From the NCBI GenBank assembly GCA_921293015.1, contig OV121092.1, positions 16,645,888 through 16,709,887 of the forward strand: a DNA stretch of 64,000 bases, written 5' to 3'. Below the pieces are notes generated by a model. That model was given only the letters and a program-made list of their open reading frames with translations. It was not told the DNA's origin and made no database searches. This document shows positions 11,694 through 22,212 of this stretch, one piece after another. The translations under genes and the position numbers were made by a program. Each line of letters opens with the position of its first letter. Positions within the stretch are counted from its first letter, which is position 1. The stretch comes from Phorcus lineatus. Its lineage: Eukaryota; Mollusca; Gastropoda; Trochida; Trochidae.

Positions 11694-11830
11694 ACTCACC
11701 ACAACATAACCCGACCGCTGACTTGACGCAAGTGACGTGGACAGCCGTTGCCTAGGCTTTTATAACCACATGTTGCACGTGCGTCTTAGAAACTGCAGAC
11801 ATTAGGCATATTTCAAAAGGAGTTCATACA
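11694..11830 (-). promoter_or_regulatory. Possible promoter and first non-coding exon
   Basis: In a locally GC-richer patch the minus strand shows, in order, an E-box CACGTG (11781-11776), a TATA-like TATAAAAG (11764-11757), an RFX-like GCCTAGGCAACGG, a CRE-like cluster (CCACGTCACTTGCGTCAA) and, 57 bases past the TATA box, TTGTGGTGAGTTTT, a good splice-donor match with GT at 11699-11698. The spacing suits a TATA promoter with a short untranslated first exon. All of this is motif inference; no downstream exon was found, and TATA-like strings are common in AT-rich DNA. Confidence 0.3.
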
Positions 11831-12537
11831 TCTACACTCGATAAAAAATGAAAAAAGGTAAACTTCATCCAGATATTTAAAACAAGAATTCTGTTTTAGT
11901 CACAGAGAAGAATTTATAACATTTAAAATTTTTTAGGTCCAGGTTTTTTAAGAAAAATACTGATGTCTTTAGATGGCTTTTACATGATAATAGCCGGATA
12001 AGGTGCCTTTTGAAATAATTGGATATTTTAGTTTTTTACCATTTACATTAAAGCATGCTGAATTTTGACTACCAAGCTCAATTTTCTAAGCAGAAATTAA
12101 TATCCATGCATCACATTATCATTCTGAAACTTTGCATGGATAGATGGTACCTACTATAGTAGTGTCTTTTTAGTTTTTCTGATTTTTAAAACTTTTATTT
12201 TCACTCTTTCCATGAAACATGTTTATTTTAAACTCATTTATCTCATGAATGTTTATACAAAAAGGTCAATAATATATTGCAACTTCAGTGTTTCCGCTTA
12301 CTCCGTTAACAAAATCAAATAGTAAGCAGAGAATAACTAAAATATACAATCTTTTTGCAAAATACTAATGTGCAAAAAATACTGGTTTTACCGTTTCTAT
12401 TTTCATAATAATTTTGAGAAGTTTGTGAAAATGTTTAGCTAAACAGGGAAATATTCTGGGAGAGCTCCAACGTATCGAGGATATTGTTTCAAAAAGGAAT
12501 GTCACATCGCAAAACTTTTATAAAACAGCAATGAATT
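11831..12537. other. AT-rich sequence without recognised content
   Basis: No frame, RNA or repeat recognised. Confidence 0.4.
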
Positions 12538-13252
12538 ATGTCTCCCCCCGAAGGTTCGGGAGACATATTGGTTTTGGCTAAGTTCCCGTCCGCGTCCGCG
12601 TCTGTGTTGGCGTTGGCGTTTCCGAGCGTTTCCGGAGCATAACTCTGAAAGTACTTGACCAATCTTCACCAAATTTGGTATACATCCTCTTCATATCATG
12701 TAGATGTTTGGGGGTTTCAATTTCTTTTTCAATTCTTTTTTTTTTCCTTGGCAACAGTTTTGAGTTGTCATTTTTAAGGGTAGGGTTAGTTTCCGGAGCA
12801 TAACTTTGAAACTACATGACCAATCTTCACCAAATTTGGTACACATCCCCTTCATATATTGCAGATGTGCCTTTTGGGGGTTTTAACTTCTTTTTCAATT
12901 CTTTTTGTTTTGTTTCCCTGAAAACAGTTTGGAGTTGTCATTTTAAAGGGTAGGGTTAGTTTCCGGAGCACAACTCTGAAACTACATGACCAATCCTCAC
13001 CAAATTGGTACACATCCTATTATGTAAATGTGCCTTTTGGGGCTTTCAACTTCTTTTTTAATTTTATATTTTCTTAATCTTAAATTGAATCATATGTAGT
13101 TAATATTTTGTCAGAACTGTGGAGATGTTCATTACCAAAACCTAAAGTTTATGTTGTTTTATAGAAAAAATCTTAAATTTTATTTGAGTTTTAAAAAACT
13201 GTTAAGAATTTTCAAAAAAACAAATATGCTGAAATGGTGTACGGGGAGACAT
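12538..13252 (+). mobile_element. Short-TIR element with internal tandem repeats
   Basis: Bounded by a perfect 10-bp inverted repeat, ATGTCTCCCC (12538-12547) and GGGGAGACAT (13243-13252). The left end also folds locally: CTCCC..CGAA pairs with TTCGGGAG within 12541-12563. A GC-rich stretch of GTCCGC and GGCGTT units follows. It then has three tandem copies of a unit opening TTTCCGGAGCATAACT, starting at 12629, 12790 and 12960 (periods 161 and 170 bp), each with a CACCAAATTTGGTA-like block. No coding capacity; target duplication unclear. Similar TTCCGGAGCATAACTC repeats are, to my recollection, common in invertebrate genomes. Confidence 0.75.
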
Positions 13253-13599
13253 CTGTTTTAACGAGTAAAAACACTTTCCAGTTCAGTTTGAGGTTATGTC
13301 AGACACACGTTATGTTACCATCAAGAGATAGCAGTCATGCTTGATAAGTGTAAATTGTATAATCCAGTGCACTTTGGTAAGTTCCAAATAATCAGTTTTT
13401 GTTACATTTGCCCCGTGATTATTTATAAAAGTATTCTGGCTATGGGAACGGAAAAGATTGCAATGCTAATTGAAGCAAAATGAAGCGAAAAACTGAAGGT
13501 ACAACTCGATCACTTTGCAAAAGTATAAAGTTATACCTTTATTATTTGTTACAAAATCTAATATAAGAATTAAATTTATAAGAAGGTTATGTGATAGTA
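13253..13599. other. AT-rich sequence without recognised content
   Basis: Spacer between the tandem-repeat element and S2. Nothing recognised. Confidence 0.4.
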
Positions 13600-16000
13600 A
13601 TCATATTTTAGACAATGCAAAACTGACTGATGAACGCTTCCTGCTTATTGACAAAAAACTTCCAAAATGCTTGATTGGTGGTATATTATGACAGAATGTT
13701 TAATCATAATCGCATATCATAGCTGTGGAACAAGATAACGTGTTTCTGTTGTTTAATGCCTTGATTGTTTGATGCAAGAGAGTAACTGACACCACTTAAG
13801 AGGATTTATCACTCAAAAAATGAGTAAATGTCATATCTGTCAAGTGTTATCAATGTTGTTATGTAATTGAGAAGGGTGACTGTTCTTACAACTCCTTTTT
13901 ATGTTGAAAATTACCATTTTAATGCTAACCAGTTTTTAACAGTGAGAATATAATGGTGTAAAGTTGTGCTTAAGAGAAATTTGGACGACGTGATGCAACG
14001 AAAGTCCAACGAAATTTCATCTACAGAGGGCAATCAGACAGACTTCATCAGGTGGTATTTTTATTGAATAGGTGACCCCGGCTAAAACACGGGCATTTAG
14101 TCGTTGCTCTATATTAAAACGTACTAATAAATGTCATATATTTGTAATATATAAATGAGTTCATTTCCTGTTTCAAAAAATAGTTATGCAGTCATAGAAA
14201 GAAAAATTGAGGAAGATCATTGACTTAATTGTTATTTAAATAAGAAATAGTTACCTTTAATGACGTTGTTGTTAAAATGTCTTCATTCAATCCTAAGGAT
14301 TAGAAGTACTAGTCTTCCTCGCATACACAATTACATGGTTGTTGCAAAGCATACATAAGTGCCACAATGTAAACATTCTTTTATAACAGTTACTTCTGAA
14401 GCTTCGATTAACAATGAGAGAGCTACCAATAACATATCTTCGACTAACAGACATTCCTCTCAGAAATACGGAGAACAAGCCATATTTTAGGATTAGAAGA
14501 AGTTATGGCACTTATTGATAGAAAGGCACTCCACATGAGCCAGATAATTATACACGAACCAGGAAGTCAAGTTTTTTTAAAAAAAAGAAGAGTTTTACAT
14601 AATATTTTTTAGACCTTATTTCCTTGTTTTATTGATTAATTGTTTTCGCTGATACATGTTCCTTAAAATCACGTTGTTTTATTTTAAAAAATTACAGATT
14701 ATAAGATTTTCAAATTTTATAAATATAATGATATAGTCAATCTCAGAAACAGTTAAACATACCGTGCATTCAACAGTTGAATTATTTTTGTCTCTTTGAG
14801 GGAATTTGATTATTGTGTTAAAGAGTTTGTATTTTATCATCAGTTTTATCATCTTTCTTAACAATGTATATGGCAATATATAATACCTGCCTTGTCAATA
14901 AGTGGATCAAGAAAACAGATTGCTGACTAGCGTTGATCCACATTGAAAGGGCACATTAAAGAGCCACTCCGTGATTTTCATAACATATTATTTACCTTTG
15001 ATACGAACCTAAATCTCATATGTGATGATACAATATCAAAACATCTTAATTTTTCAACTCCAAAAGACATAAATATGACAAATACTGGTTTTCCATGAAA
15101 ATCTAAAAACAACCTTCTAGATGCAATGAGGTGTAAATATACATAGTTATAAAACCTAACAAACACTATCAACTCCTAACTGCCCGCCTGGCTGTTTTAA
15201 ATAAATCTCCAACATTACGTTTGACTATTTGACGCGCGCCACTGTCCGGTTTACGATCACAATTATGACGTTCTACCAAATATATTGTCACTGTCAAAAA
15301 CAAATAAGCTTTAAAATGTTTCCTTTTGGTAACAGTCGATACTTCACGATCAAATCACACCATTGATTAAGTTTGGCATATTTGACTTCAACAACTCACG
15401 GATTGGCTCTTTAAGATGTATTCTTTTGAGAACAGACTTAAGATAAAAAGTTCTCTTCAGATAATGACGATGCCTGTTGGCAAGTTTCATATACCAAAAG
15501 ACTGCTGAAGCATAAAAATAGTTTATTTCAGGTAAGATCGCAAACAGTGATGCCTGTTGGCAAATCTTAAAAGCTGTCGCCTAGCTTAATAGCATAAGTA
15601 GTGAAACATCTATTGATTGAATAATAAAGTCATTTCCCTGATGGCTGTCTAAAAGGCTTATGTCTTTAAATCTAATCAAAGACAAGGACTTATAATTATG
15701 AACAAGACAAAAAGCAACCTTTTGATGAATTTCTAATGTTCACGCCTTTGAGGAATATTTTTGTTAATGAAAAATTATGGATTTGAAAGGCTTACGCAGT
15801 TTTCCTTGATATGAGCAACATCAGCAATTCAAAATTAGAAAGAATAATGATTTGATCTTTTTTTTCCGGATAAATCAGTTTCAAAGAGGATGAAACGATA
15901 TTTTGATTAAAGGTTTATTTAAAAACCTTTGATTGGCTATACCAGTTGAGGTCTATGCGAGAGTGAAACACTGACGAAGTGCATTCCTTGAAATACAACT
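13600..16000 (-). repeat. Inverted segmental copy S2, first part
   Basis: Runs parallel to S1 and opposite to A and B. Blocks: 13640-13980 matches 3690-4060 and, reversed, 29340-29720 and 42895-43060; 14780-14920 matches 4365-4515; 15470-15800 matches 4600-4950 and, reversed, 28440-28660. S1 has no insertion where S2 carries the TTAA element at 14956-15414. No shared reading frame survives. Confidence 0.75.
14956..15414. mobile_element. TTAA-bounded non-autonomous DNA transposon, family 2 copy 1
   Basis: TTAA (14956-14959 and 15411-15414) flanks 15-bp inverted ends, AGAGCCACTCCGTGA (14960-14974) and TCACGGATTGGCTCT (15396-15410), with one mismatch. Internal landmarks shared by all three copies are AACCTAACAAACACTATCAA, GCCTGGCTGTTT and a GC-rich TTGACGCGCGCCACTGT. 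It is 459 bp including both TTAA and has no coding capacity. TTAA duplication suggests mobilisation by a piggyBac-type transposase, but the ends differ from family 1. Confidence 0.9.
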
Positions 16001-17257
16001 CAAAATTAAAAGGCAATGAATTAACATTTATATGATGTCAAAATATATTCCAAATATTCATTTATAGAAGATGGTGACACAACAATGATTTTTATGCGGT
16101 AATGGTCAGTATCAATGTTTGAAGATATTCATTGTTTGATAGTTGTTTTGGACAAATCACATTAATATCACATGATGACATATTGCAAAGCATGAAATTT
16201 CAGGTAAGTGCTAGTATCACCCCATTTACAGAGTTTAGTTATAAAATGAAACTATCATTTGTGAAAATGGTAAAAAGTAATGGAAGAATTAGAAACTTAA
16301 AACCCAATACCTGATTATTTATTGTATCAAACGATGGGGTGTGGTATTGTGTAGAATGAATATTAACAAAATGATTAGTACACTTTGACAACAGTACATT
16401 AAAAGTCAATTGTCACCTGCGTTACACCAGACTAGATGCTGAAGTTGCAGAATCACTAACATCAAATCAAAGATGAAAAATTCTTTTGTGTCTCGTATTT
16501 AAGTAAAGTAAGTTTTTTTTATATTTGTTACTTATTATATGTGAGGTAAAGTATTATATTTTACAGTAAACAAGGATTGAAAACAGCTTTAATAAGATAT
16601 TGTCGGTATCAATTTACGTGTAGAGATAACAAATTCTGTAAAGTTTTTGAACACATAAGCACTAGGAAAAGTTTTGATGACATTGTGTTTGAATATACAC
16701 AACATAGAAATAAATAATTATCAGTGGAACTTCAATAAACATCAATGTTGAATAAATACAAATATACAGATGAATTAAAACAAAATCCGTTGATTTTCTT
16801 TAAAGGCGGCTTTTATGGATCTAAATTGATATTGCTGTTACAATAGGTTAGGTCTTTAACAAGTTAAAACTTCTTGATAAATACCAACGCCATCCCCAAT
16901 CACAGTCAAATAGGAACAAAATGCTGGGCGGTTATGAAGTACCTCCTAGCTGAAGTTTTGCTGTAATACAGGTGATACGTGTAAGGGGATAAGTTTGGGG
17001 TTGTCCAAAAGAGTTATCAACATCATATTATGCTATTTCGTACCGCCTGTGATCGCCATATATAAACTTAGATTGATAACAATTACATTTAAACTGAAAA
17101 AAGTTTAAACTGAAAAAAAATACAATTTTTTAAAACACAAAATTAATTTAGGCACCTTTTGTTTAATTCAACAGTATTTTCATTTAAAAGAATAGATATG
17201 ATTTATTTTGTAAACGAATCCAGAAATAATAATAGGTGGTCACCAATTGTTTTTCGT
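16001..17257. other. AT-rich sequence without recognised content
   Basis: Lies between the two recognisable parts of S2. I could not align it to A or B, so it is either too diverged or an insertion. No gene found. Confidence 0.4.
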
Positions 17258-17333
17258 CACTACGATGTCATTGAATGGTAAACACTAGTGAAAATCACTA
17301 CGATGTCATTAAATGGTAAATACTAGTGAAAAT
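17258..17333. repeat. Tandem duplication, 38 bp period
   Basis: Two adjacent 38-bp copies starting CACTACGATGTCATT at 17258 and 17296 differ at two positions. Confidence 0.9.
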
Positions 17334-17749
17334 TTTGCCATACAGCATGACATAAATGACCTTTAGAAAGGCGATCCGGGAATTTTAAGCAGGCATTTCG
17401 TCTCAGTACAGAGCTAGGTTAATGTTAATGTTATGTTAATGGGATCAGTTATGTTGTACCCTTATTTTCAGGCCACCACTACAAGATTAAGAAATGCCAA
17501 CAACGTTTCATTCAACAGATGGAATTCCCTTAGGAATACCGAAATACCAACCATGTTTGAATTCTTAACGAACTGTCCAACATGAATGACAGTTATTGAA
17601 AGAAAGCCCATTATAGACAAAACTTGAAAAAAATAGGAAAGGCTCATTTTAAACCTTAATCGTGAAAAATACGAATCCTGATTTTGAAGAAATTTGTTTT
17701 TGCATTAATGATGTTTATAATTCTTTTCGAATTCTTGGACGCTCAGCAT
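17334..17749. other. AT-rich sequence without recognised content
   Basis: Includes a small direct repeat, TTAATGTTAATGTTATGTTAA, near 17418-17439. Nothing else recognised. Confidence 0.4.
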
Positions 17750-18420
17750 AATATCAAAACTGTGAGTAAAGCTTTTAAATTTAAAATCAAATCTTTGCTC
17801 AGTACGATCAGGTTTGATGCATACTGACACCTGTTTAGCGATTAATCATAACGAAGTTGAAGAGGCGGCCTTTAAAAAGTTGGAAAACCTTTACAAGCTG
17901 TAAGACTACCTCTTTCGCCCATTATTTCCATTGTGCTAAAATTTCTAAAATTTGATCTGGAGTTTTAATGCGAAAATGAAAAGGAGCAGTTTTTGTTAAT
18001 TACTGAGTTTTGATTGCTAAATACCTACAGAAACCACATGAGACAAGTACACATCAGGGGGTTTTCTTTATCAAAAGATAAAAGTTCACTTCAGAGAATA
18101 GTTTCAAATAGTTGGCAAACTTAAAAGTTTTCTGGTTAAAAAAGTATAGTAAGTCCTAAAGAACAACATCTATAAAGCTTATGATTTAAGGCATGGATAA
18201 AAGCAAAGCAGATTTATGTATGAAAAAGTACTGTTAGGAATTAAATTCAGATTAATTTCAATCGTCCATGCCTTAAAGTACAATTACATTAATGTTATTC
18301 AGTAAGAAATATCGCTCATTTGTTCCTTCAATAAGACAACATCTAACATAGGTTTTCTTATATCAAGTATAAATTGATAAAATATTATTCAAATTTGTGA
18401 GTGTACAGCTGCAGACTAAA
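17750..18420 (-). repeat. Inverted segmental copy S2, second part
   Basis: Reverse match to 24240-24830 in A and, more weakly, 39560-40150 in B. Landmarks are ACAAGCTGTAAGA, GTTCACTTCAGAGAATAGTTTC, GTTGGCAAACTTAAAAG, GAACAACATCTATAAAGCTT and AAAAGTACTGTTAGG. A carries the 0.78-kb Tc1-like element just outside this stretch; S2 shows no trace of it. Confidence 0.75.
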
Positions 18421-19639
18421 AGTTTGTTCACATACCTGCGAATCATAGTGCAAATATTTGGCATGTCTTTGAAGCATCGTAGCATTGCAAAAAAGAAATG
18501 TATTATTTTGAATTTTCAATACAGAAGAGAAGCCCCATTGCACCTTCACGCAATCGTATGCCATATCTACAAAGTTCTTATTAGGTGACTAACACCTTTG
18601 ATACAAGTCATATTTGTTCGTTTGCATTAAGTCAATAGGAGATTGCTGATTTTGTTCCCCAACAGTCAAAGTGGAACATTTTAATTGAAATTTTGGGAAA
18701 TCGTAATTTCGAAAATGTGACCCCTTCTGTCCATTTAATCATGCCAAAATTCGAATTTTTGCTCGAGAGGCGAGACAATCCTACAATAAATTAATAAATG
18801 TCTACTTTAAACATGGACAATTGATGATCCTGTGTCAGTGCTGCTGTACTTCTTTTATTGACATTCAAACCAAACCCAAATTACATGATATTTGCACTAA
18901 TAAGATACAATAGAAAGTGTCAGAACATGTGGGTCTCCACAGGAGATGAACATTTGAACGATTATACCCTGATATACAAAAGAAACATGAGACGTACAAA
19001 TATTTAACCCCTGTAAGTATGGCATATTTTGAAATATAATATAGTTTATCAACCTGTAATTTTTTTATTTTTCATATACTTGTAAATAAGCAGACTCAAG
19101 AATAACGTTTCAGTCGAAAAATATTTCATCGGCTTTTGTCATCGTCAAATCGCAAAACAATTCCAGGTATAACGTTAACTTGATCAAAAAAACTTGATGG
19201 TTGATTTGGATAAACCCTTAAGTTATCAAAATATGTGAAAAAAGTTATTCCTTGAATTCGTTTTTCAATTTAGTAAGATTATTGTGAACACAAGCAACTT
19301 GAAAGAGGGCAAGGTGGTCGCTCAATTAAATAGATACACATTTTCTTATGTACGTTTTTATATAAAACGTAACTTTCTAGTATAAAATCTAATCACCATT
19401 CAGGTAATTTATCATAAACAACCACATAAAATTTTGTTATACTTTCAAAATTGTTAGATGAGAGCAGAGGGAGTACATGAATAGTTTAAAAGGAAATGCA
19501 TTTATTTGCAAACTATTGAACTTTATCTTGAAATAAATTGCAATTCCAACTAGGATATCTAGTGTAAAATATTTGTAAATACTGAGAAAGGTATGACATA
19601 AACTATGTCTTAGAAACAGAGAAGTCAAAATGTATTTAG
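18421..19639. other. AT-rich sequence without recognised content
   Basis: S2 homology fades out here. No feature supported. Confidence 0.4.
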
Positions 19640-20000
19640 CCCATGATCATAAATACCAAATCATGCGAACTGACAATATATAAATCAATGGTCTATCATA
19701 TTACCATTCAAATTCAGATCCCTAAATGGCACTTAAGTATCGAATGCACTTTCAATTGAAAAAGATGGGACAACTTTATCTTAAGTGGTTGAAATACCCA
19801 GATATTCATTCAGTTTTTTTCTTCTAATGCGCTCTGATATTTCAGAATAGAATGAAAAAACCCCAAATATTGTAATCATCGATTTAAAGCAGAACCCTAG
19901 ATGGTTTGTAATATTTTACTTCTTCAAAAGTTAACAAAATTTCCCATGAATATTCTTACTGTACTATTAAGCTACATCTCAACTGTAACTATCATACCTA
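19640..20000 (-). repeat. R repeat, copy R3
   Basis: Minus-oriented R copy at the left edge of segment A. Landmarks include TATAAATCAATGGT, CCCTAAATGGCACTTAAGTA and GTGGTTGAAATACCCAGATA. An ATG at 19726 opens a diverged form of the shared R peptide, MALKYRMHFQLKKM.... Confidence 0.7.
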
Positions 20001-20029
20001 ATCATCGTGACAGATAACATTAATCAAAT

Positions 20030-20450
20030 GCATAAGACACCATGTTACACTGTTAACAATAAATTCACAAAGAAATATTAGATTATCTTTATTACGCTTT
20101 GATTCAACTTTATGTTTATTTCATTAGCTGGCAGCGATGCCTTGTTATAATAAATACCATTTTATGTCAGTTGATAAAGTATAAATCAATGGTATATTAA
20201 ATTATCATTCACATTCAAGTTCCTTTATGGCAAATCTGTACCAAACGAACCTTCTATCATACAAAATGGGACAACAAGATAGCAGGTGGTTGACATACCA
20301 AGATATTCCTTCATTTTCTCTCTCGTATTTCTTCTTTTATTTTGCTTTATATATTTTGTTTCTCTTAGTCATTTTTACATTGTATATCATGAAAAATAAC
20401 AACACTTGTAACTATTTTAACTAATAACTGTGACCAATAATAATGATGAA
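20030..20450 (-). repeat. R repeat, copy R4
   Basis: Best-preserved minus-oriented copy. TTTGATTCAACTTTATG at 20098 leads to TTTCATTAGCTGG, a TATAAATCAATGGTATA block and an ATG at 20227 that opens a 65-codon frame starting MANLYQTNLLSYKM. The later part of that frame is hydrophobic, of low complexity and unmatched in other copies, so the frame as a whole is probably chance. Confidence 0.75.
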
Positions 20451-21769
20451 AAGCATACCAGACACGTCCAAATGTAAAGCTGCATATATTTAGCTTTGAA
20501 TTGACTGATTTATCCTCTTAAACGTTAACTATTATGTTCAAATGTTTACATTCATTGGCTCCTCACCTTTATAATGGTCCAGCATATGTTTTGAGTTAAC
20601 TGAATATTAATTTAGTAAAGCCTTAGGTCGCCATTTAGCGTAACATCAAATGTGAAAAGAACATCTATCTTCAATTGTTTACAGTTTGATTCCTTCTTAC
20701 AATAAGTCGTCCAATGTTGTTGTCTACCTAACGAAAACTTGATCTGTAAGTAGAAGCTTAAGCATTGAGATATTACCTCATCCATCAGCCTTTTCTCTCC
20801 TTGTTGATCTGCTACCTGCAATCGTGTCTTGTTACCATGGATATGTGATCCTTGACAGCAATGTCATCATAAGAACACCACTTCCATGTGTCTGAAATAG
20901 ATTCGAGAATTCTTATACTTGATGTGAGTATGTTGGTCAAACCGTTTCAAGTATTTAAACCTAAATGTTACTGAAGGAACCGTTTTTCTTTCCATCACTT
21001 TGGGATAAGTTTAAGCTTATTTGATTTGATTGATAACCATTCCGGTTTAGTAAAATTCATGAAATAAAAACATGTGGCAAACAGAGATTCAAAGAAGCGA
21101 TTTTGAACTATAAAACGACTTGATTTGATTTGAACATATCTTTTTAAGGTTTTGCACCCACATACTAAATTAGATAAGATTCCTAAATTGCAAGATACAT
21201 AAAACTGCTTTAAAACAAACACCTGTATGCCTTGTGGTATGTGGAATCTATTGTCAAATTCTGTTTAGGCATACTGAAAATATTTTTTTATTAAGTTATA
21301 TGAAGTGGAAGAAAAAGACAGAAATAATCGATTCTCATTAATAAAATGACTTGAGAACATAGAAGTAAATGTTGTTTTTTTTACCATACTTTTAGTACTG
21401 AGCCCTTTTTAAAGGAAGATTCTATTTCAAGAATTCACTATCTATAATATTCTCCAAGGGTGACTATCTGAAATAAACAGCAAAAACACATCTGTGAAAT
21501 GAGGTTATCAAATCTAAGTTGAATAGTGATTCTCCTTATTGATTTAAAATGTCTTCGCACAAAACTTATAGAGAGCAGACAAACATATTTAAGAACAGAA
21601 GTTCAAGATGACCCTTTTCAAGTTATTTACAAGAGACATTGTTAGATCAAAAGGTATAAAAAGTGCATATATAAATTTATATTAAATCTGAAATGTAAAT
21701 CCACTACAAAGTATGATTATAATTTTTCACTTATCAGTCTGATGTCAAATAATACCATTTGAACACGAA

Positions 21770-21898
21770 TCAACATGTTGTTATATTCTTACTGAAATCT
21801 TGTTACAAGTTTACCAGCAGCACATGGATTTGTAATAGTTATTGTAATTTGGGCCATGGCCTTGAATACTGAATAAATACTGTCTGTCTGTCTGTCTG
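21770..21898 (+). mobile_element. LINE 3' end with CTGT microsatellite tail
   Basis: GGGCCATGGCCTTGAATACT leads into GAATAAATACTGTCTGTCTG, ending in about five CTGT units near 21879-21898. A GGCCT-type palindrome followed by an AATAAA-like string and a simple repeat is the layout of many invertebrate non-LTR retrotransposon 3' ends. The LINE relics at 45.85 and 61.5 kb have comparable 3' parts. No coding part remains. Confidence 0.55.
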
Positions 21899-22071
21899 AA
21901 ACATCAAAACACAATAAACAATAATTAATGCTAATTTTTCCATTTCCAAAATAATTACTTATTTACATTATACATATAAAGGGTCGTCTGGATTTTCTTT
22001 TAAGCATCAGAACATCTGAAAACAAGACATTACTCATTCCACATAAAAAAAGTATTAGAAAGAAAGGCGTC

Positions 22072-22212
22072 TCATGGGTGTTTCATAAAACGACCTCTCG
22101 AATTAAAGCAAGAATCCATCATCATAGCCTGCAGATAATTCTCAATGAAATTCTTCATGGAGTTGGCGTCTGGAGCCTTGTAGACTGGAACTTGGATTAA
22201 CTTGTCTCTCTT
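22072..22212 (-). pseudogene. Possible relic of a terminal exon
   Basis: The minus strand reads 46 codons without a stop, starting KRDKLIQVPVYKAPDANSMK and ending at TGA 22074-22072. The sequence just upstream is pyrimidine-rich and ends in AG (CTCTTCTAATAATCCAAG), as a splice acceptor should. Composition looks more protein-like than other frames here. Against it: an in-frame stop lies two codons upstream, there is no ATG, and the aligned copy in B (about 36150-36270) keeps similar residues (IPVFKVPD..YMNTFLE) but has a 2-base deletion that breaks the frame. Differences between A and B are not concentrated at third positions. I do not recognise the peptide; chance is quite possible. Confidence 0.25.
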
